Assembly: GCF_042646425.1 (NCBI RefSeq)
Contig: NZ_JBHRTR010000011.1
Coordinates: forward strand, 1-58,464
Direction: 5' to 3'
Length of the DNA stretch: 58,464 bases
Source of the DNA: Marinibaculum pumilum
Lineage (GTDB): Bacteria; Pseudomonadota; Alphaproteobacteria; Ferrovibrionales; Ferrovibrionaceae
The first letter of the stretch is position 1, and every line of letters begins with the position of its first letter. The notes beneath the pieces were generated by a model that had not been told where the DNA came from, ran no database searches, and saw only the letters and a program-made list of their open reading frames with translations. Shown piece after piece: positions 7,604 to 16,410 of this stretch. Position numbers and translations under genes: made by a program.

Positions 7604-8356
7604 CTATCCCAGATTCTCGATGTAGATCCGATTGTAGGTCGGGCTGATGATCACTTCGTTCAGGCAGACCGTCTCCGGCAGGCGCGCCAGGAACAGCATC
7701 AGTTCGCCCATCTCTTCGGGCTGCACCATCTTCGCGCGGTCTTCGGCCGGCACCGGCACCGGGCGCTTGTCCATGATCGGGGTCGCGACCTCCGCCGGGC
7801 AGACGGCGGTGGCGCGGATGCCGTTGCCGCATTCCTCCTTGTTCAGGCTCTCGCTCATCGCGACGACGGCATGCTTGGTGGCGTTGTAGGCCGGGCCGGC
7901 GAACTTCAGCACGTACTTTCCTGCCCAGGAGGCGGTGGTGACCACCAGCCCGTCCTGCTGCCGCCGCATCATCGGCAGTGCGGCGGCGATGCAGTAGAAT
8001 GCCCCGTTCAGGTTGATGTTCACGATCTCCTCCCAGCCGTCCAGGGTGACATCGCCCCAGTTGCGCTGCGGGATGTTGATGCCGGCATTGTTGACCAGCA
8101 TGTCCAGCCGGTCGAAGCGCTCGGCGATGCGTTCCGCGACCCGATAGACCGCATCGCGGTCGGCCACATCCAGTACCTCGATCATCGCCGTGCCGCCGGC
8201 GGCCTCGATCTTCTGCGCGACGGCGCCCAGGGCCTCCATCCGCCGGCCGGACAGCACCACGTGCATGCCCGCCCCTGCCAGGGCCAGAGCCGCCGCCTCG
8301 CCGATGCCCGACCCCGCCCCGGTGATCCAGGCCACCTTTCCCGCAATCTCGCGCAT
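7604..8356 (-). CDS. SDR family oxidoreductase
   Basis: A 250-residue classical short-chain dehydrogenase/reductase. The N-terminal Rossmann motif TGAGSGIG lies at about 12-19, the NNAG motif near 90, and the active-site Tyr-x-x-x-Lys is in YNATK around 155-159 with the preceding TTASWAG segment supplying the serine. It uses NAD(P)H to interconvert alcohols and ketones in the cytoplasm; the substrate cannot be read from sequence. The C-terminus (SPTYNRIYIENLG) is typical of a subgroup annotated only as SDR. ATG at 8356 is chosen because it starts directly at the fold. Divergent from the DMT transporter. Confidence 0.9.
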   Translation of the reverse strand: MREIAGKVAWITGAGSGIGEAAALALAGAGMHVVLSGRRMEALGAVAQKIEAAGGTAMIEVLDVADRDAVYRVAERIAERFDRLDMLVNNAGINIPQRNWGDVTLDGWEEIVNINLNGAFYCIAAALPMMRRQQDGLVVTTASWAGKYVLKFAGPAYNATKHAVVAMSESLNKEECGNGIRATAVCPAEVATPIMDKRPVPVPAEDRAKMVQPEEMGELMLFLARLPETVCLNEVIISPTYNRIYIENLG

Positions 8357-8515
8357 TCCCGCTCCCCTTCCCAACGCGTTACGCCGATATGCCATCCTGC
8401 CCCGTAACGGGCGGAAGCGGAAAGCACCTTTCGCAACATCCGGGAAGTGCCGGCGACGCAGCCGCGCTAAGGTCGTCCGACAATCGTCCCGCAACCGCAT
8501 TCGGCCTGCCCGCCC

Positions 8516-9466
8516 ATGTCCCCGTTCGTCTGGCTCCAGCTTTTCGCCCTGTCGCTGCTGTGGGGCCTGTCCTTCGTCCTGGTCGGCGCGGTGGTGCACG
8601 ACACCGGCGCGGTCCAGGTCGCCTGGGCGCGGATCGCCGGCGGCGCGCTGTTCATGCTGCTGTTCTGCCTGGCGGTGGGGCAGCGCCTGCCCGCCGGGCG
8701 GGGCTTCTGGCTGGCTGCCGCGGCGATGGGGCTGCTGAACAACATCGTGCCGTTCAGCCTGATCGCCTCCGGGCAGGAGCGCATCGGCCCCGACCTGGCG
8801 GCGATCCTGAACGCCACCACGCCGTTCTTCGCCGCCATCGCGGCACATCTGTTCACCGGCGACGAGCGCCTCACCCTGCCCCGCCTGGCCGGGATCGCCA
8901 TCGGCATCGTCGCCGTCGCCGTGCTGATCGGCCCGGCCGCCTGGGAGGCCATCGGCAGCGGCGGCGATCAGGACGGCGCCCGGCCGGACGGTTCGCGACT
9001 GGACCGGCTCGCCGGCCAGGCGATGGTCCTGGCAGCGGCCTGCTCCTATGCGGCGGCCGGCATCTTCGGCAAGCGCTTCCGCGGCCGGCCGCCGGTGCAG
9101 CTCGCCACGGCGATGCTGTGCATGTCGGCGGTGATGATGACGCCGCTGATGCTCTGGGCCGGCGCCGGCAGCCTGGCGCAGGACGGTGCGGCGGGATGGG
9201 GCGCGCTGGCCGCGCTCGGCATCGGCAGCACGGGGCTGGCCTATATCCTCTATTTCCGGATCCTGGCCGCGGCGGGCGCGACCAACGTGCTGCTGGTCAC
9301 CCTGCTCGTGCCGTTCAGCGCCGCGGCGCTGGGGGCGCTGCTGCTGGGCCATGGGCTCAGCCTGCGCACCGCGGCAGCCCTGGCGCTGATCACCTTCGGC
9401 CTGCTGGTGTTCGACGGACGGCCGCTCAGGTACCTGCGGCAGGTGGTAGGCCGGGCAGGCGCTTGA
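8516..9466 (+). CDS. EamA/DMT family transporter
   Basis: A 316-residue inner-membrane protein with about ten hydrophobic segments arranged as two EamA repeats. The first begins at FVWLQLFALSLLWGLSFVLVGAVV and the second at LAGQAMVLAAACSYAAAGIFGKRF. The family exports amino acids and other metabolites; no substrate can be assigned. A hydrophilic loop at about 145-160 (GSGGDQDGARPDGSRLD) separates the repeats. The C-terminal coding end overlaps the convergent RsbW-like gene by 41 bases, which is unusual and implies the two transcripts are complementary at their ends. Confidence 0.92.
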   Translation: MSPFVWLQLFALSLLWGLSFVLVGAVVHDTGAVQVAWARIAGGALFMLLFCLAVGQRLPAGRGFWLAAAAMGLLNNIVPFSLIASGQERIGPDLAAILNATTPFFAAIAAHLFTGDERLTLPRLAGIAIGIVAVAVLIGPAAWEAIGSGGDQDGARPDGSRLDRLAGQAMVLAAACSYAAAGIFGKRFRGRPPVQLATAMLCMSAVMMTPLMLWAGAGSLAQDGAAGWGALAALGIGSTGLAYILYFRILAAAGATNVLLVTLLVPFSAAALGALLLGHGLSLRTAAALALITFGLLVFDGRPLRYLRQVVGRAGA

Positions 9467-9881
9467 CCAGGGTCAGGCAGTTGCGGTCGCCGTCGCGGCG
9501 ATAGCGGATCACGTCCATCAGCTGCCGCGCCAGATGGATGCCCAGCCCGCCGATCGGACGCGCCTCCAGCGGCGCCTCGACATCCGGCTCGGGCAGGGTC
9601 AGCGGGTTGAACGGGTGTCCGGCATCGCGAATCACCGCCACCACCCGGTCGCCGGCAAGGTCCAGGCTCACCTCGATCTCCGCCACCGGCTGCGCACCCG
9701 TCCCGCCATGGTGCATGACATTGGTGACGAGTTCGTCCAGGGCCAGCACCATGCGGGCGCCTTCGTCCGACGGCAGGCCGTGACGCGCGAAGAATCCCTC
9801 CACCGCGCACGCAAGGCGGCGAAGCTCCGGAAGATCGTTGCGGAGCCGCAAGTCGAGTGAGGCTGAGGCGGTTTTCGCCAA
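9426..9881 (-). CDS. RsbW-like ATP-binding protein (anti-sigma kinase fold)
   Basis: A 151-residue protein consisting of one HATPase_c domain of the RsbW/SpoIIAB type. The N-box is ALDELVTNVMHHG, the G1 box DAGHPFNPL and the G2 box GGLGIHLARQLMD. Such proteins either hold a sigma factor and phosphorylate an anti-anti-sigma (STAS) partner or regulate other switches. No sigma factor or STAS gene is adjacent; a small uncharacterised protein that might be STAS-like lies far away at 50783. Start is uncertain: TTG at 9881 has AGGA eight bases upstream and begins right at the domain; the frame stays open to a TTG at 9941. The 3' end overlaps the DMT gene. Confidence 0.8.
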   Translation of the reverse strand: MAKTASASLDLRLRNDLPELRRLACAVEGFFARHGLPSDEGARMVLALDELVTNVMHHGGTGAQPVAEIEVSLDLAGDRVVAVIRDAGHPFNPLTLPEPDVEAPLEARPIGGLGIHLARQLMDVIRYRRDGDRNCLTLVKRLPGLPPAAGT

Positions 9882-9963
9882 CGCACATGTCCTGTTCCCG
9901 CGGCCGACGCAAAGGTAGCGGAAGCCGTGTGGCAGGGACAAGTTCCGCCGGGCGAGGGGCCCC

Positions 9964-11478
9964 TCAGTCGTCCAGCAGTCCGTCCAGGTCCGCGGCGTCG
10001 CCGACCACGCGCGGCACCTTGTGCTGGCCGCCCAGTTTGCCCTTGGCCTTCATCCAGGCGGCGTAGCGGCCGGGCGGGACGGCGCGGACCTCCGGCGCCG
10101 CCATGCCGAAATCGGCGCGGCGATGCACCTCGTAGTCCTCGTTCTCCGCACAGAGCGCCGCATCCAGCGCGGTCGCGAAGCGGGCCACCGCATCGTCCGG
10201 CTGCGCCGCGGCGAACTCGACGACGAAGCGGTGGCGGCCGCGCGATTCGTCGCCGTCTGGAAACAGCGGGCCGACGCTGAAGTCCGTCACGTCGGCGCCG
10301 ATCTCCCGCGCGGCGGCGGCGATCGCCGCCTCCAGCTCGGCATCGACCAGATGCTCGCCGAAAGCGGAGAGGCTGTAGCTGATGCGGCCGGTGATCTTCA
10401 CCCGCGGCGGGTCCAGGCAGACGAACTCCACCGTATCGCCCAGCACATAGGCCCAGAAGCCGGCGCTGCTGGACAGGATCACCGCGTAGTTCACGCCGGT
10501 CTCCACATTGCCGATCCAGTGCCGGGTCGGCGTCTCGCCGTCCAGTTCCCCCAGCGGCACGAACTCGAAGAACAGGCGGTCGTCCAGGATCAGTCGCAGG
10601 CCGTCGTCGGGGCCGGCATCGGCGATCGCGATGAAGCCCTCGCTGGCGGGATAAACCTCGCGGGTCTCCGCCCCGGTGCCGTCCAGCCATTCCGCGAAGC
10701 GATGCCGGTAGGGCGCGAAATTGACCCCGCCATGCACCACCATCTCCAGGTTGGGGAACAGCCCCTTCGCGCCCCAGCCGGCTTGCGGATGGGCACGGGC
10801 CAGGGCGTCGAACAGCAGCAGCAGCCAGCTCGGCGTGCCGCCGATCATGCGGATGTCGCGGCGCGGCAGGTCGGCGACCAGGGCGGCGATCTTCTCCTCC
10901 CAGTCCTCGATCTGCAGCAGGCGTTTCGTCGGATAGGTCAGCAGGCCCGACCAGGACGGCGTCTCCGCCGCGAGGATGCCGCTCAGGTCACCGCCCTTCA
11001 CGCCGCGGCCCAGCCGCTGCAGGCGGGTGCTGCCGCCCAGCATGAACAGCCGGCCGCCCAGGATCCGGCTCTGCGGCCGGTTCAGGACATGGTTGGACAA
11101 CAGTTCCAGGCCGGCCCGGCGGTTTGCAGCCACCAGCGACCGGCTCAGCGGCAGGTATTTCGTGCGTCCCGTGGAGGTACCGGAACTGACCGCGAAATAG
11201 GGGATCTTGCCCGGCCAGGTGACGTCACGCAGCTGCGGGAATTCCGGCTCCCACCATTCCGACCACAGATCCTCGTAGCGGCGCAGCGGCACCGCGGCCT
11301 GGAAATCCTCCACACCGCGGATCCGGCGGAAACCGTGGGCACGGCCGAAGGCGGTGCGCTGCGCCGCGCCAACCAGCCGCGCCAGCGACATCGCCTGTGC
11401 GGCCGCCGGCGGCACCGCGCTGCGCGCGCGATCCCGGCGCCGGGCGTAGTAGCGCAGGATCGGGGTGAAATCGACCAT
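9964..11478 (-). CDS. GH3-family acyl-acid amido synthetase-like protein
   Basis: A 504-residue adenylating enzyme of the GH3 family, first known from plant auxin and jasmonate conjugation and widespread in bacteria without assigned function. The ATP-binding motif SSGTSTGRTKYLP lies at about 98-110; further family blocks are NHVLNRPQSRILGGRLFMLGG, IGGTPSWLLLLFDAL, a VYPASEGF motif and the C-terminal domain from ITGRISYSLSAFGEHL on. By family mechanism it adenylates a carboxylic acid and may transfer it to an amine or amino acid. It starts 9 bases after the stop of a penicillin-acylase gene, so the two are co-transcribed. The acid and amine are unknown. Confidence 0.88.
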   Translation of the reverse strand: MVDFTPILRYYARRRDRARSAVPPAAAQAMSLARLVGAAQRTAFGRAHGFRRIRGVEDFQAAVPLRRYEDLWSEWWEPEFPQLRDVTWPGKIPYFAVSSGTSTGRTKYLPLSRSLVAANRRAGLELLSNHVLNRPQSRILGGRLFMLGGSTRLQRLGRGVKGGDLSGILAAETPSWSGLLTYPTKRLLQIEDWEEKIAALVADLPRRDIRMIGGTPSWLLLLFDALARAHPQAGWGAKGLFPNLEMVVHGGVNFAPYRHRFAEWLDGTGAETREVYPASEGFIAIADAGPDDGLRLILDDRLFFEFVPLGELDGETPTRHWIGNVETGVNYAVILSSSAGFWAYVLGDTVEFVCLDPPRVKITGRISYSLSAFGEHLVDAELEAAIAAAAREIGADVTDFSVGPLFPDGDESRGRHRFVVEFAAAQPDDAVARFATALDAALCAENEDYEVHRRADFGMAAPEVRAVPPGRYAAWMKAKGKLGGQHKVPRVVGDAADLDGLLDD

Positions 11479-11487
11479 GAGGCCCCG

Positions 11488-13815
11488 TCAGCTCGCGTTC
11501 GAAGCCGTCTCCGGCACCGTCCCTCGCGGCGATGCCGCCGGCTCCAGGGTGATCGACCGCGGGAAGGCCGCCCGCACGGCGTCGATCTCCAGTGGCATGC
11601 GGATATATTCCGCATCCCGCCAGAGTTCCACCTGGTCGGCGAAATTGCTGCTGTTGAGCCAACCGTCCTGGCCGCCCAGCAGCACGAACCAGTTGGCATT
11701 GGGATCGGCCATGTCGGAGACATGGCGCGCATTGGCGCCGTAGCGGGTGTCGTGGCGCTGGTCGGTCACGTCGTGGGCGGTCTTCATCAGGCTGTCGGTG
11801 CTGCCGCCGATAGGATAGTCGCCGACCTGGTAGGCCTCCCCCAGGACCGGCACCATCCCCATCGGATGGCGCAGCGCCAGCCGGTGCATGTCGCCCCAGG
11901 TCGGGAATTCCGCTGCCACAGGCACGGCCTCCGCCAGGGCGGTGCGCAACGCCGGGTCCAGGTCGGCGGCGGGTGCCGCCAGGACATCCTCGCGCACCAT
12001 CGCGGCAAGCCGCCCCCCGGCCTGCGCCACCGCCAGATCGTCGGCGGCGTAGAAGGCCGGCAGGAACTTCGCCAGCATCGCCTCGAAGGCCACCGCGCCG
12101 GCGGAATCGACCCGGAAATGGCCGTCCCATCCCCGCAGCCGTTCGAGCAGGCGCGCCTCGCCGCTGTCGGGCGGCGGCCGGATCCCGGCGGCATCGATGC
12201 GGGCCACGAAGGCCTCGGCCAGGGCATGGGCCGACGACATGTAGACATCCTGCTGCATCGCCATCAGGTCGGGCACGTCGAGCTTTCGCCCCGCCGCGAT
12301 GGCGCTGCCGACAAGGTCCTGCATGCGCCGCACCCGGTCGTTGGCGGAGAAGAACCAGCCCACCGGCACCTGCGCCTCGGCGCCGCGATTGTTGGCGGAG
12401 GCGATGAAGCCGGCCGGCGGGTCGTAGGCCTGCGGCAGGTCGCGGCTGGTGACGATGCGGTCCCAGTCGGCGATCGCCTCCGGCGGCCGGACCATGCGGT
12501 CCGGCAGGCCGGGCGGGCGGCTGGGCAGATGGGTCGCCATCACCTGGCCGATATGGCCGGAGCGGTCGGCATAGAGCATGTTCTGGGCGGAGATCGCGAA
12601 GCCCGCCATCGCCGCGGTGAATTCGGCCCAGTTGCGGGCCCGGTTCATCCGCAGCATCGCCGTCAGCTCGTCGGAGACGTCATGGCCGATCCAGCGCAGG
12701 GCCAGGGTATCCCCCTCGGTCCCCGGCAGCATCGGCGCGTCGGAGATCACCGGCCCGTAGCGGCTCTCCCGGATCGTCACCTCGCTGTCGAACCACCAGC
12801 GGACGGCCAGCGGCTCGGTCCGGCTGGTGATTTCCGACGCCGGCAAACCCGATATGTCGAACAGGTCGGAATTGGCGGAGCGCAGGTTGGTGCCTCCCCA
12901 GGCGATGTCGGGATTGCGCCCCAGCGCCATGAACGGCAGGCCGGGCACCATCATGCCGACCATGTGGTAGCCGGGCGACTTCACCCCCGCCAGCAGCCAG
13001 GTGTTGGGCAGCAGCAGCCCCAGATGCGGGTCGCTGGCGATCAGCGCCGCACCGGAGCGGCTGTGCGCGCCGGACACCACCAGCGCATTGCTGCCGGTCT
13101 TGGCGAAGCCGGTCATGATGTCCTGCAGGGGGCCCAGGCCGGCACGGTCGTCCATGCCATAGCTCGGTGCGGAGGTCGTTCCCTCCTCCACCAGGCGGGC
13201 CCAGACCGCCGCCCAGTCGTCCCGGCGGCGCATCTCCAGCAGGCGGAACCAGACCAGCCAGTTGACGTCGGTGGAGGCCAGCCGGCCGATGGTGATCAGG
13301 TCCTCCGCCGTCCAGGGCTCCGGCGCCTTGCCCATCAGCTGGAATTCGTGCGGCAGCGGGCGGACATGATCCTGGTAGTGGTTCACCCCGGCCAGATAGC
13401 CGTCCAGCCAGGCCCGCGTCTCCGCCGGCATCGAGGCGACGATGGCCGGTGCGGCCTTGCCGTAGTCGAGGATCCGCAGCGAGCGGTCGATGTCCAGCGC
13501 CAGCGGACCGCCGATCTCCGCCAGCCGGCCCTGGCTGACATGGCGCAGCAGCTCCATCTGGCCGAGCCGCAGATGGGCATGCACCAGGCCGAGTGCGACC
13601 GCCGCGTCATGGTCGCTCTGCGCTTCGATGAAGGGCACCGCCCAGTCGTTCCAGCGGATCTCCACCGGCGCCTGGACCGGCAGGTCGCGGACCGGAAAGG
13701 CCGCCAGACGCTGGCGGGTATCGGCCGGCTCGGGCAGGGGGGCCAGGAAGGCGCAGGACGCAAGGACGGCGGCAGCCGCCACCAGGACCGCTGCGCGGGT
13801 CAGAAACCGGATCAT
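11488..13815 (-). CDS. Penicillin acylase family Ntn-hydrolase, predicted lipoprotein
   Basis: A 775-residue precursor. Residues 1-21 form a lipoprotein signal ending in the lipobox LASC (C21). The penicillin amidase fold follows (IRWNDWAVPFIEAQSDHDAAVALGLVHAHLRL). The autoproteolytic site is TGSNALVV, where Ser241 would become the N-terminal nucleophile of the beta chain. Family members hydrolyse amides such as penicillins, N-acyl homoserine lactones or N-acyl amino acids in the periplasm. It lies immediately upstream of the GH3-like amide synthetase. ATG at 13815 gives the lipoprotein signal; the frame is open 16 codons further without signal character. Confidence 0.93.
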   Translation of the reverse strand: MIRFLTRAAVLVAAAAVLASCAFLAPLPEPADTRQRLAAFPVRDLPVQAPVEIRWNDWAVPFIEAQSDHDAAVALGLVHAHLRLGQMELLRHVSQGRLAEIGGPLALDIDRSLRILDYGKAAPAIVASMPAETRAWLDGYLAGVNHYQDHVRPLPHEFQLMGKAPEPWTAEDLITIGRLASTDVNWLVWFRLLEMRRRDDWAAVWARLVEEGTTSAPSYGMDDRAGLGPLQDIMTGFAKTGSNALVVSGAHSRSGAALIASDPHLGLLLPNTWLLAGVKSPGYHMVGMMVPGLPFMALGRNPDIAWGGTNLRSANSDLFDISGLPASEITSRTEPLAVRWWFDSEVTIRESRYGPVISDAPMLPGTEGDTLALRWIGHDVSDELTAMLRMNRARNWAEFTAAMAGFAISAQNMLYADRSGHIGQVMATHLPSRPPGLPDRMVRPPEAIADWDRIVTSRDLPQAYDPPAGFIASANNRGAEAQVPVGWFFSANDRVRRMQDLVGSAIAAGRKLDVPDLMAMQQDVYMSSAHALAEAFVARIDAAGIRPPPDSGEARLLERLRGWDGHFRVDSAGAVAFEAMLAKFLPAFYAADDLAVAQAGGRLAAMVREDVLAAPAADLDPALRTALAEAVPVAAEFPTWGDMHRLALRHPMGMVPVLGEAYQVGDYPIGGSTDSLMKTAHDVTDQRHDTRYGANARHVSDMADPNANWFVLLGGQDGWLNSSNFADQVELWRDAEYIRMPLEIDAVRAAFPRSITLEPAASPRGTVPETASNAS

Positions 13816-13942
13816 CGTTGCTCCCCTGGCCGGCCGTCGGATCGCAGCGCCCCGCCGGGGCACAGCATTCTGTCGATACGCTGCCGGCGGCCTCGCGGAT
13901 CAGGCGGCAGCCGGCCCCGAGTGCGGCGACGCAGGGTGCCGG

Positions 13943-14272
13943 TCAGTTGGCCTGCTGGTTGCGGATCACGTAGCGGCCATCCTCCAGCCCGGAGAACATG
14001 GTCTTCACCTCGGGATGGGAGACGGGATCGCCGCTCTCGTCGGGCAGCAGGTTCTGTTCCGACACATAGGCCACATAGGTGGTCTCGGCGTTCTCCGCCA
14101 GCAGGTGATAGTAGGGCTGGTCCTTCCGGGGACGGATCTCGGCCGGAATCGACTGCCACCATTCCTCGGTATTGTTGAATTCCGGATCGACATCGAAGAT
14201 CACGCCGCGGAAGGGATAGAACCTGTGGCGGACGATATCGCCGATCCCGAACTTACTCTCTCTGAACAGCAT
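13943..14272 (-). CDS. hspQ: Heat shock protein HspQ (YccV-like)
   Basis: A 109-residue HspQ protein. The family core is present: KFGIGDIVRHRFYPFRGVIF, DVDPEFNNTEEWW, IPAEIRPRKDQPYYHLLAEN and YVAYVSEQNLLPDESGDPV. In enterobacteria HspQ is a heat-induced specificity factor of the Lon protease and binds hemimethylated DNA in vitro. ATG at 14272 has AAGGA nine bases upstream and begins at the fold; an in-frame ATG at 14308 also has a GGAG site and cannot be excluded. The gene precedes the acylase by 127 bases on the same strand. No clear heat-shock promoter was recognised. Confidence 0.93.
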   Translation of the reverse strand: MLFRESKFGIGDIVRHRFYPFRGVIFDVDPEFNNTEEWWQSIPAEIRPRKDQPYYHLLAENAETTYVAYVSEQNLLPDESGDPVSHPEVKTMFSGLEDGRYVIRNQQAN

Positions 14273-14602
14273 CGGACTGGTTCCTTGCCCTTCTGACACT
14301 CCCGGCATTCCAACAACTCCCTCACGCGCGGCTACCGGATCGCGCGGCCACATCGTCCGCCGCGTCGCGCCCGGTCCGTCACCATGAGCCGCGACGCAAC
14401 TCCCATGCAAGGATTCTGCCGGGAACTTCCTACGAAAGAATTAGCAGGCTGTGGCGCGCTGGCAACCGCCCCCAGCCCGCCCCAGCCTGCCGCCATACCG
14501 GACGATGCGCCTTTCCTCCGCCCGCCTGCTGGTAGATAGTCCGGCCCCAATCCCCGATCCAGGCCCGCCCGCGGGGGTGGACCGACGAACCCGCGAGGTC
14601 CC
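14273..14602. other. Divergent intergenic region, hspQ / CoA-transferase
   Basis: A 330-base region between two divergent genes. It must hold both promoters, but no confident -35/-10 or heat-shock box could be picked out by eye. The central part (about 14400-14460) is less GC-rich than its surroundings. The frames open across it lack coding character. No RNA gene was recognised. Confidence 0.4.
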
Positions 14603-15781
14603 ATGAAACTGTCCGGTGTCCGTGTCGTCGACCTGTCCAGCTTCCTTCCCGGCCCGCATCTGACCATGACGATGGCCGATCACGGTGCCGAGGTGATCAA
14701 GGTGGAAGCGCCGGGCCGCGGCGACGCCACGCGCAGCATCGGCCCGTTCGACGGTGGTGAATCGGTCTATTTCCGCAATACCAATCGCGGCAAGCGCAGC
14801 ATTGCCGTGAACCTGAAATCGGCGGCCGGCCGGGAGGTCGTGCTGCGGCTGGCGGCGCGCAGCCATGTCCTGCTGGAAAGCTACCGCCCCGGTGTCGCCG
14901 CGCGGCTTGGCCTAGACTATGCGGCGGTGCGGGCGGTGGCACCGCAGATCGTCTACTGCTCCCTCTCCGCTTTCGGCCAGGACGGCCCGGACCGCGAGCG
15001 ACCGGCCCACGACCTGTCGGTGGAGGCGCTGGCGGGGATCCTGTCGCTGGGCACCGGGCCGGACCGCCCGCCCGGCATCCCGGCGGTGCCGGCGGCGGAC
15101 GTGGCGGCCTCCCTGATGGCGCTGTCCGGCATCCTGATGGCCCTGCTGCGGGCGCGGGAGACCGGCGAGGGCGACTATCTGGACGTAGCGATGTTCGATT
15201 CCCTGCTGGCCTGGACGCCACATATCACCGGGCGCCTGTTCGCCGACGGGCAGCCGCCGGTCTCGACGGAGGAACGGCTCTATGGCGGCGCCGCGCTGTA
15301 CGGCGTCTATGCCACCAGCGATGGCGGCCATGTCGCCCTGGGCGGCAGCGAGATCAAGTTCGCGGAGAACCTGCTGAACGCGCTCGGACGGCCGGACCTG
15401 ATCCCGCTCTGCCGGCAGCCGGCGGGGGAGGCGCAGGCGCCGGTGCGCGCCTTCCTGGCGGAAACCTTCGCCGGCCGCAGCCGCGACGAATGGACCGCAT
15501 GGTTCGCCGACAAGGATATCTGCTTCGCGCCGGTGCTGGACCTGAAGGAAGCGTTCGAGGGGCCGCTCGCCCGCCAGCGCGGCATGCTGCTGGAGGATGG
15601 CGGCGGCCATCGCCATATCGGCGTGCCGATGCGCTTCGCCGCGGAGCCGGCGCAGCCCGACCTGGCGGCCCCCGCCCTGGGCGCCGACGGCCGGGCGATC
15701 CTGGCCGACCTCGGCTATGACGAGGGCCAGGTCGCGGCCCTGGCGGCCGATGGGGCGGTGGCGCTGCCCGAGGCCGGTTGA
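14603..15781 (+). CDS. CaiB/BaiF CoA-transferase family protein
   Basis: A 392-residue class III CoA-transferase. The N-terminal MKLSGVRVVDLSSFLPGPHLTM and ADHGAEVIKVEAPGRGD are the family signature, and D137 (AHDLSVEALAG) sits where the catalytic aspartate forms the acyl-anhydride intermediate. These enzymes move CoA between carboxylic acids, for example in carnitine, oxalate or alpha-methylacyl-CoA metabolism, or act as racemases. The gene stands alone, so the substrate is unknown. It is convergent with the histidine-phosphatase gene, 19 bases away. Confidence 0.93.
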   Translation: MKLSGVRVVDLSSFLPGPHLTMTMADHGAEVIKVEAPGRGDATRSIGPFDGGESVYFRNTNRGKRSIAVNLKSAAGREVVLRLAARSHVLLESYRPGVAARLGLDYAAVRAVAPQIVYCSLSAFGQDGPDRERPAHDLSVEALAGILSLGTGPDRPPGIPAVPAADVAASLMALSGILMALLRARETGEGDYLDVAMFDSLLAWTPHITGRLFADGQPPVSTEERLYGGAALYGVYATSDGGHVALGGSEIKFAENLLNALGRPDLIPLCRQPAGEAQAPVRAFLAETFAGRSRDEWTAWFADKDICFAPVLDLKEAFEGPLARQRGMLLEDGGGHRHIGVPMRFAAEPAQPDLAAPALGADGRAILADLGYDEGQVAALAADGAVALPEAG

Positions 15782-15800
15782 CCCCGCCGCCGGGTCTTGT

Positions 15801-16400
15801 TCAGGGCGCCGCCGGCAGGGCGCGGCCGACGGTGCCGGCCGCAGAATCCCGGGTAACGAAGATCAGCTCGCCGGAACTCGGATAGACGCCGGTCAATGCG
15901 GTGATGTTCACCTGGTGGGTGACCAGCACGACCGGTCCGTCGCCTTCCCTGGCAGCCAGGAACTCGCGCAGTGCCGCGGTCTGTTCGTCCGCCCTGCCGC
16001 GGTCCCGGAAGAACGAGTTCAGGGCAGGCAGGACCTCGACCGGCCCCAGGTCCAGCAGTTCCGCCGTCTCCCGGCAGCGGCACCAGACGCTGGAATGGAC
16101 GCGGGCCTGGTCGATCCCGGCGGCGCGGAAGGCATCGCCGATGGCACGGGCCTGCGCCCGGCCGGCCGCGTCCAGGTTGCGCTGGGTGGCGCAGTCGGCC
16201 GGGTCGAAGGCGGCCGGATCGCCGGTGCCAGGCGCCAGCGCATGCCGCATCACCACCGCCGCACGCCCCTGCGCCAGGGCCACCCAAAGATCCTCTGCGG
16301 GATCTTCCGCGGCCGCCACGGCATGTGGCAGGCCGGGCAGGATCAGGGACAGGACGAGGAGCAGGGCGGGGAGCAGGGCACGGATCGGCAGGCAGCGCAT
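15801..16400 (-). CDS. Exported histidine phosphatase family protein
   Basis: A 199-residue protein with an N-terminal signal peptide (about 1-31, cleavage near AVAAAE). The phosphatase core begins VVMRHA with catalytic R52 and H53, followed by HSSVWCRCRETAELL and a VVLVTHQVNI block carrying the second histidine. It belongs to the branch 1 histidine phosphatase superfamily, in a periplasmic subgroup related to Ais-like proteins. The substrate is unknown; phospho-sugars or lipid A-linked phosphates are possibilities. It starts 10 bases after the aminotransferase-like gene, so the two form an operon. Confidence 0.85.
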   Translation of the reverse strand: MRCLPIRALLPALLLVLSLILPGLPHAVAAAEDPAEDLWVALAQGRAAVVMRHALAPGTGDPAAFDPADCATQRNLDAAGRAQARAIGDAFRAAGIDQARVHSSVWCRCRETAELLDLGPVEVLPALNSFFRDRGRADEQTAALREFLAAREGDGPVVLVTHQVNITALTGVYPSSGELIFVTRDSAAGTVGRALPAAP

Positions 16401-16410
16401 GGATATCCTC

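Noticed and set aside
10021..14178. A 1,385-codon open frame on the plus strand
   Set aside because: It is antisense to hspQ, the acylase and the GH3-like gene. Its translation is rich in Arg, His, Gly and Gln with no domain, as expected from the complement of high-GC coding DNA.
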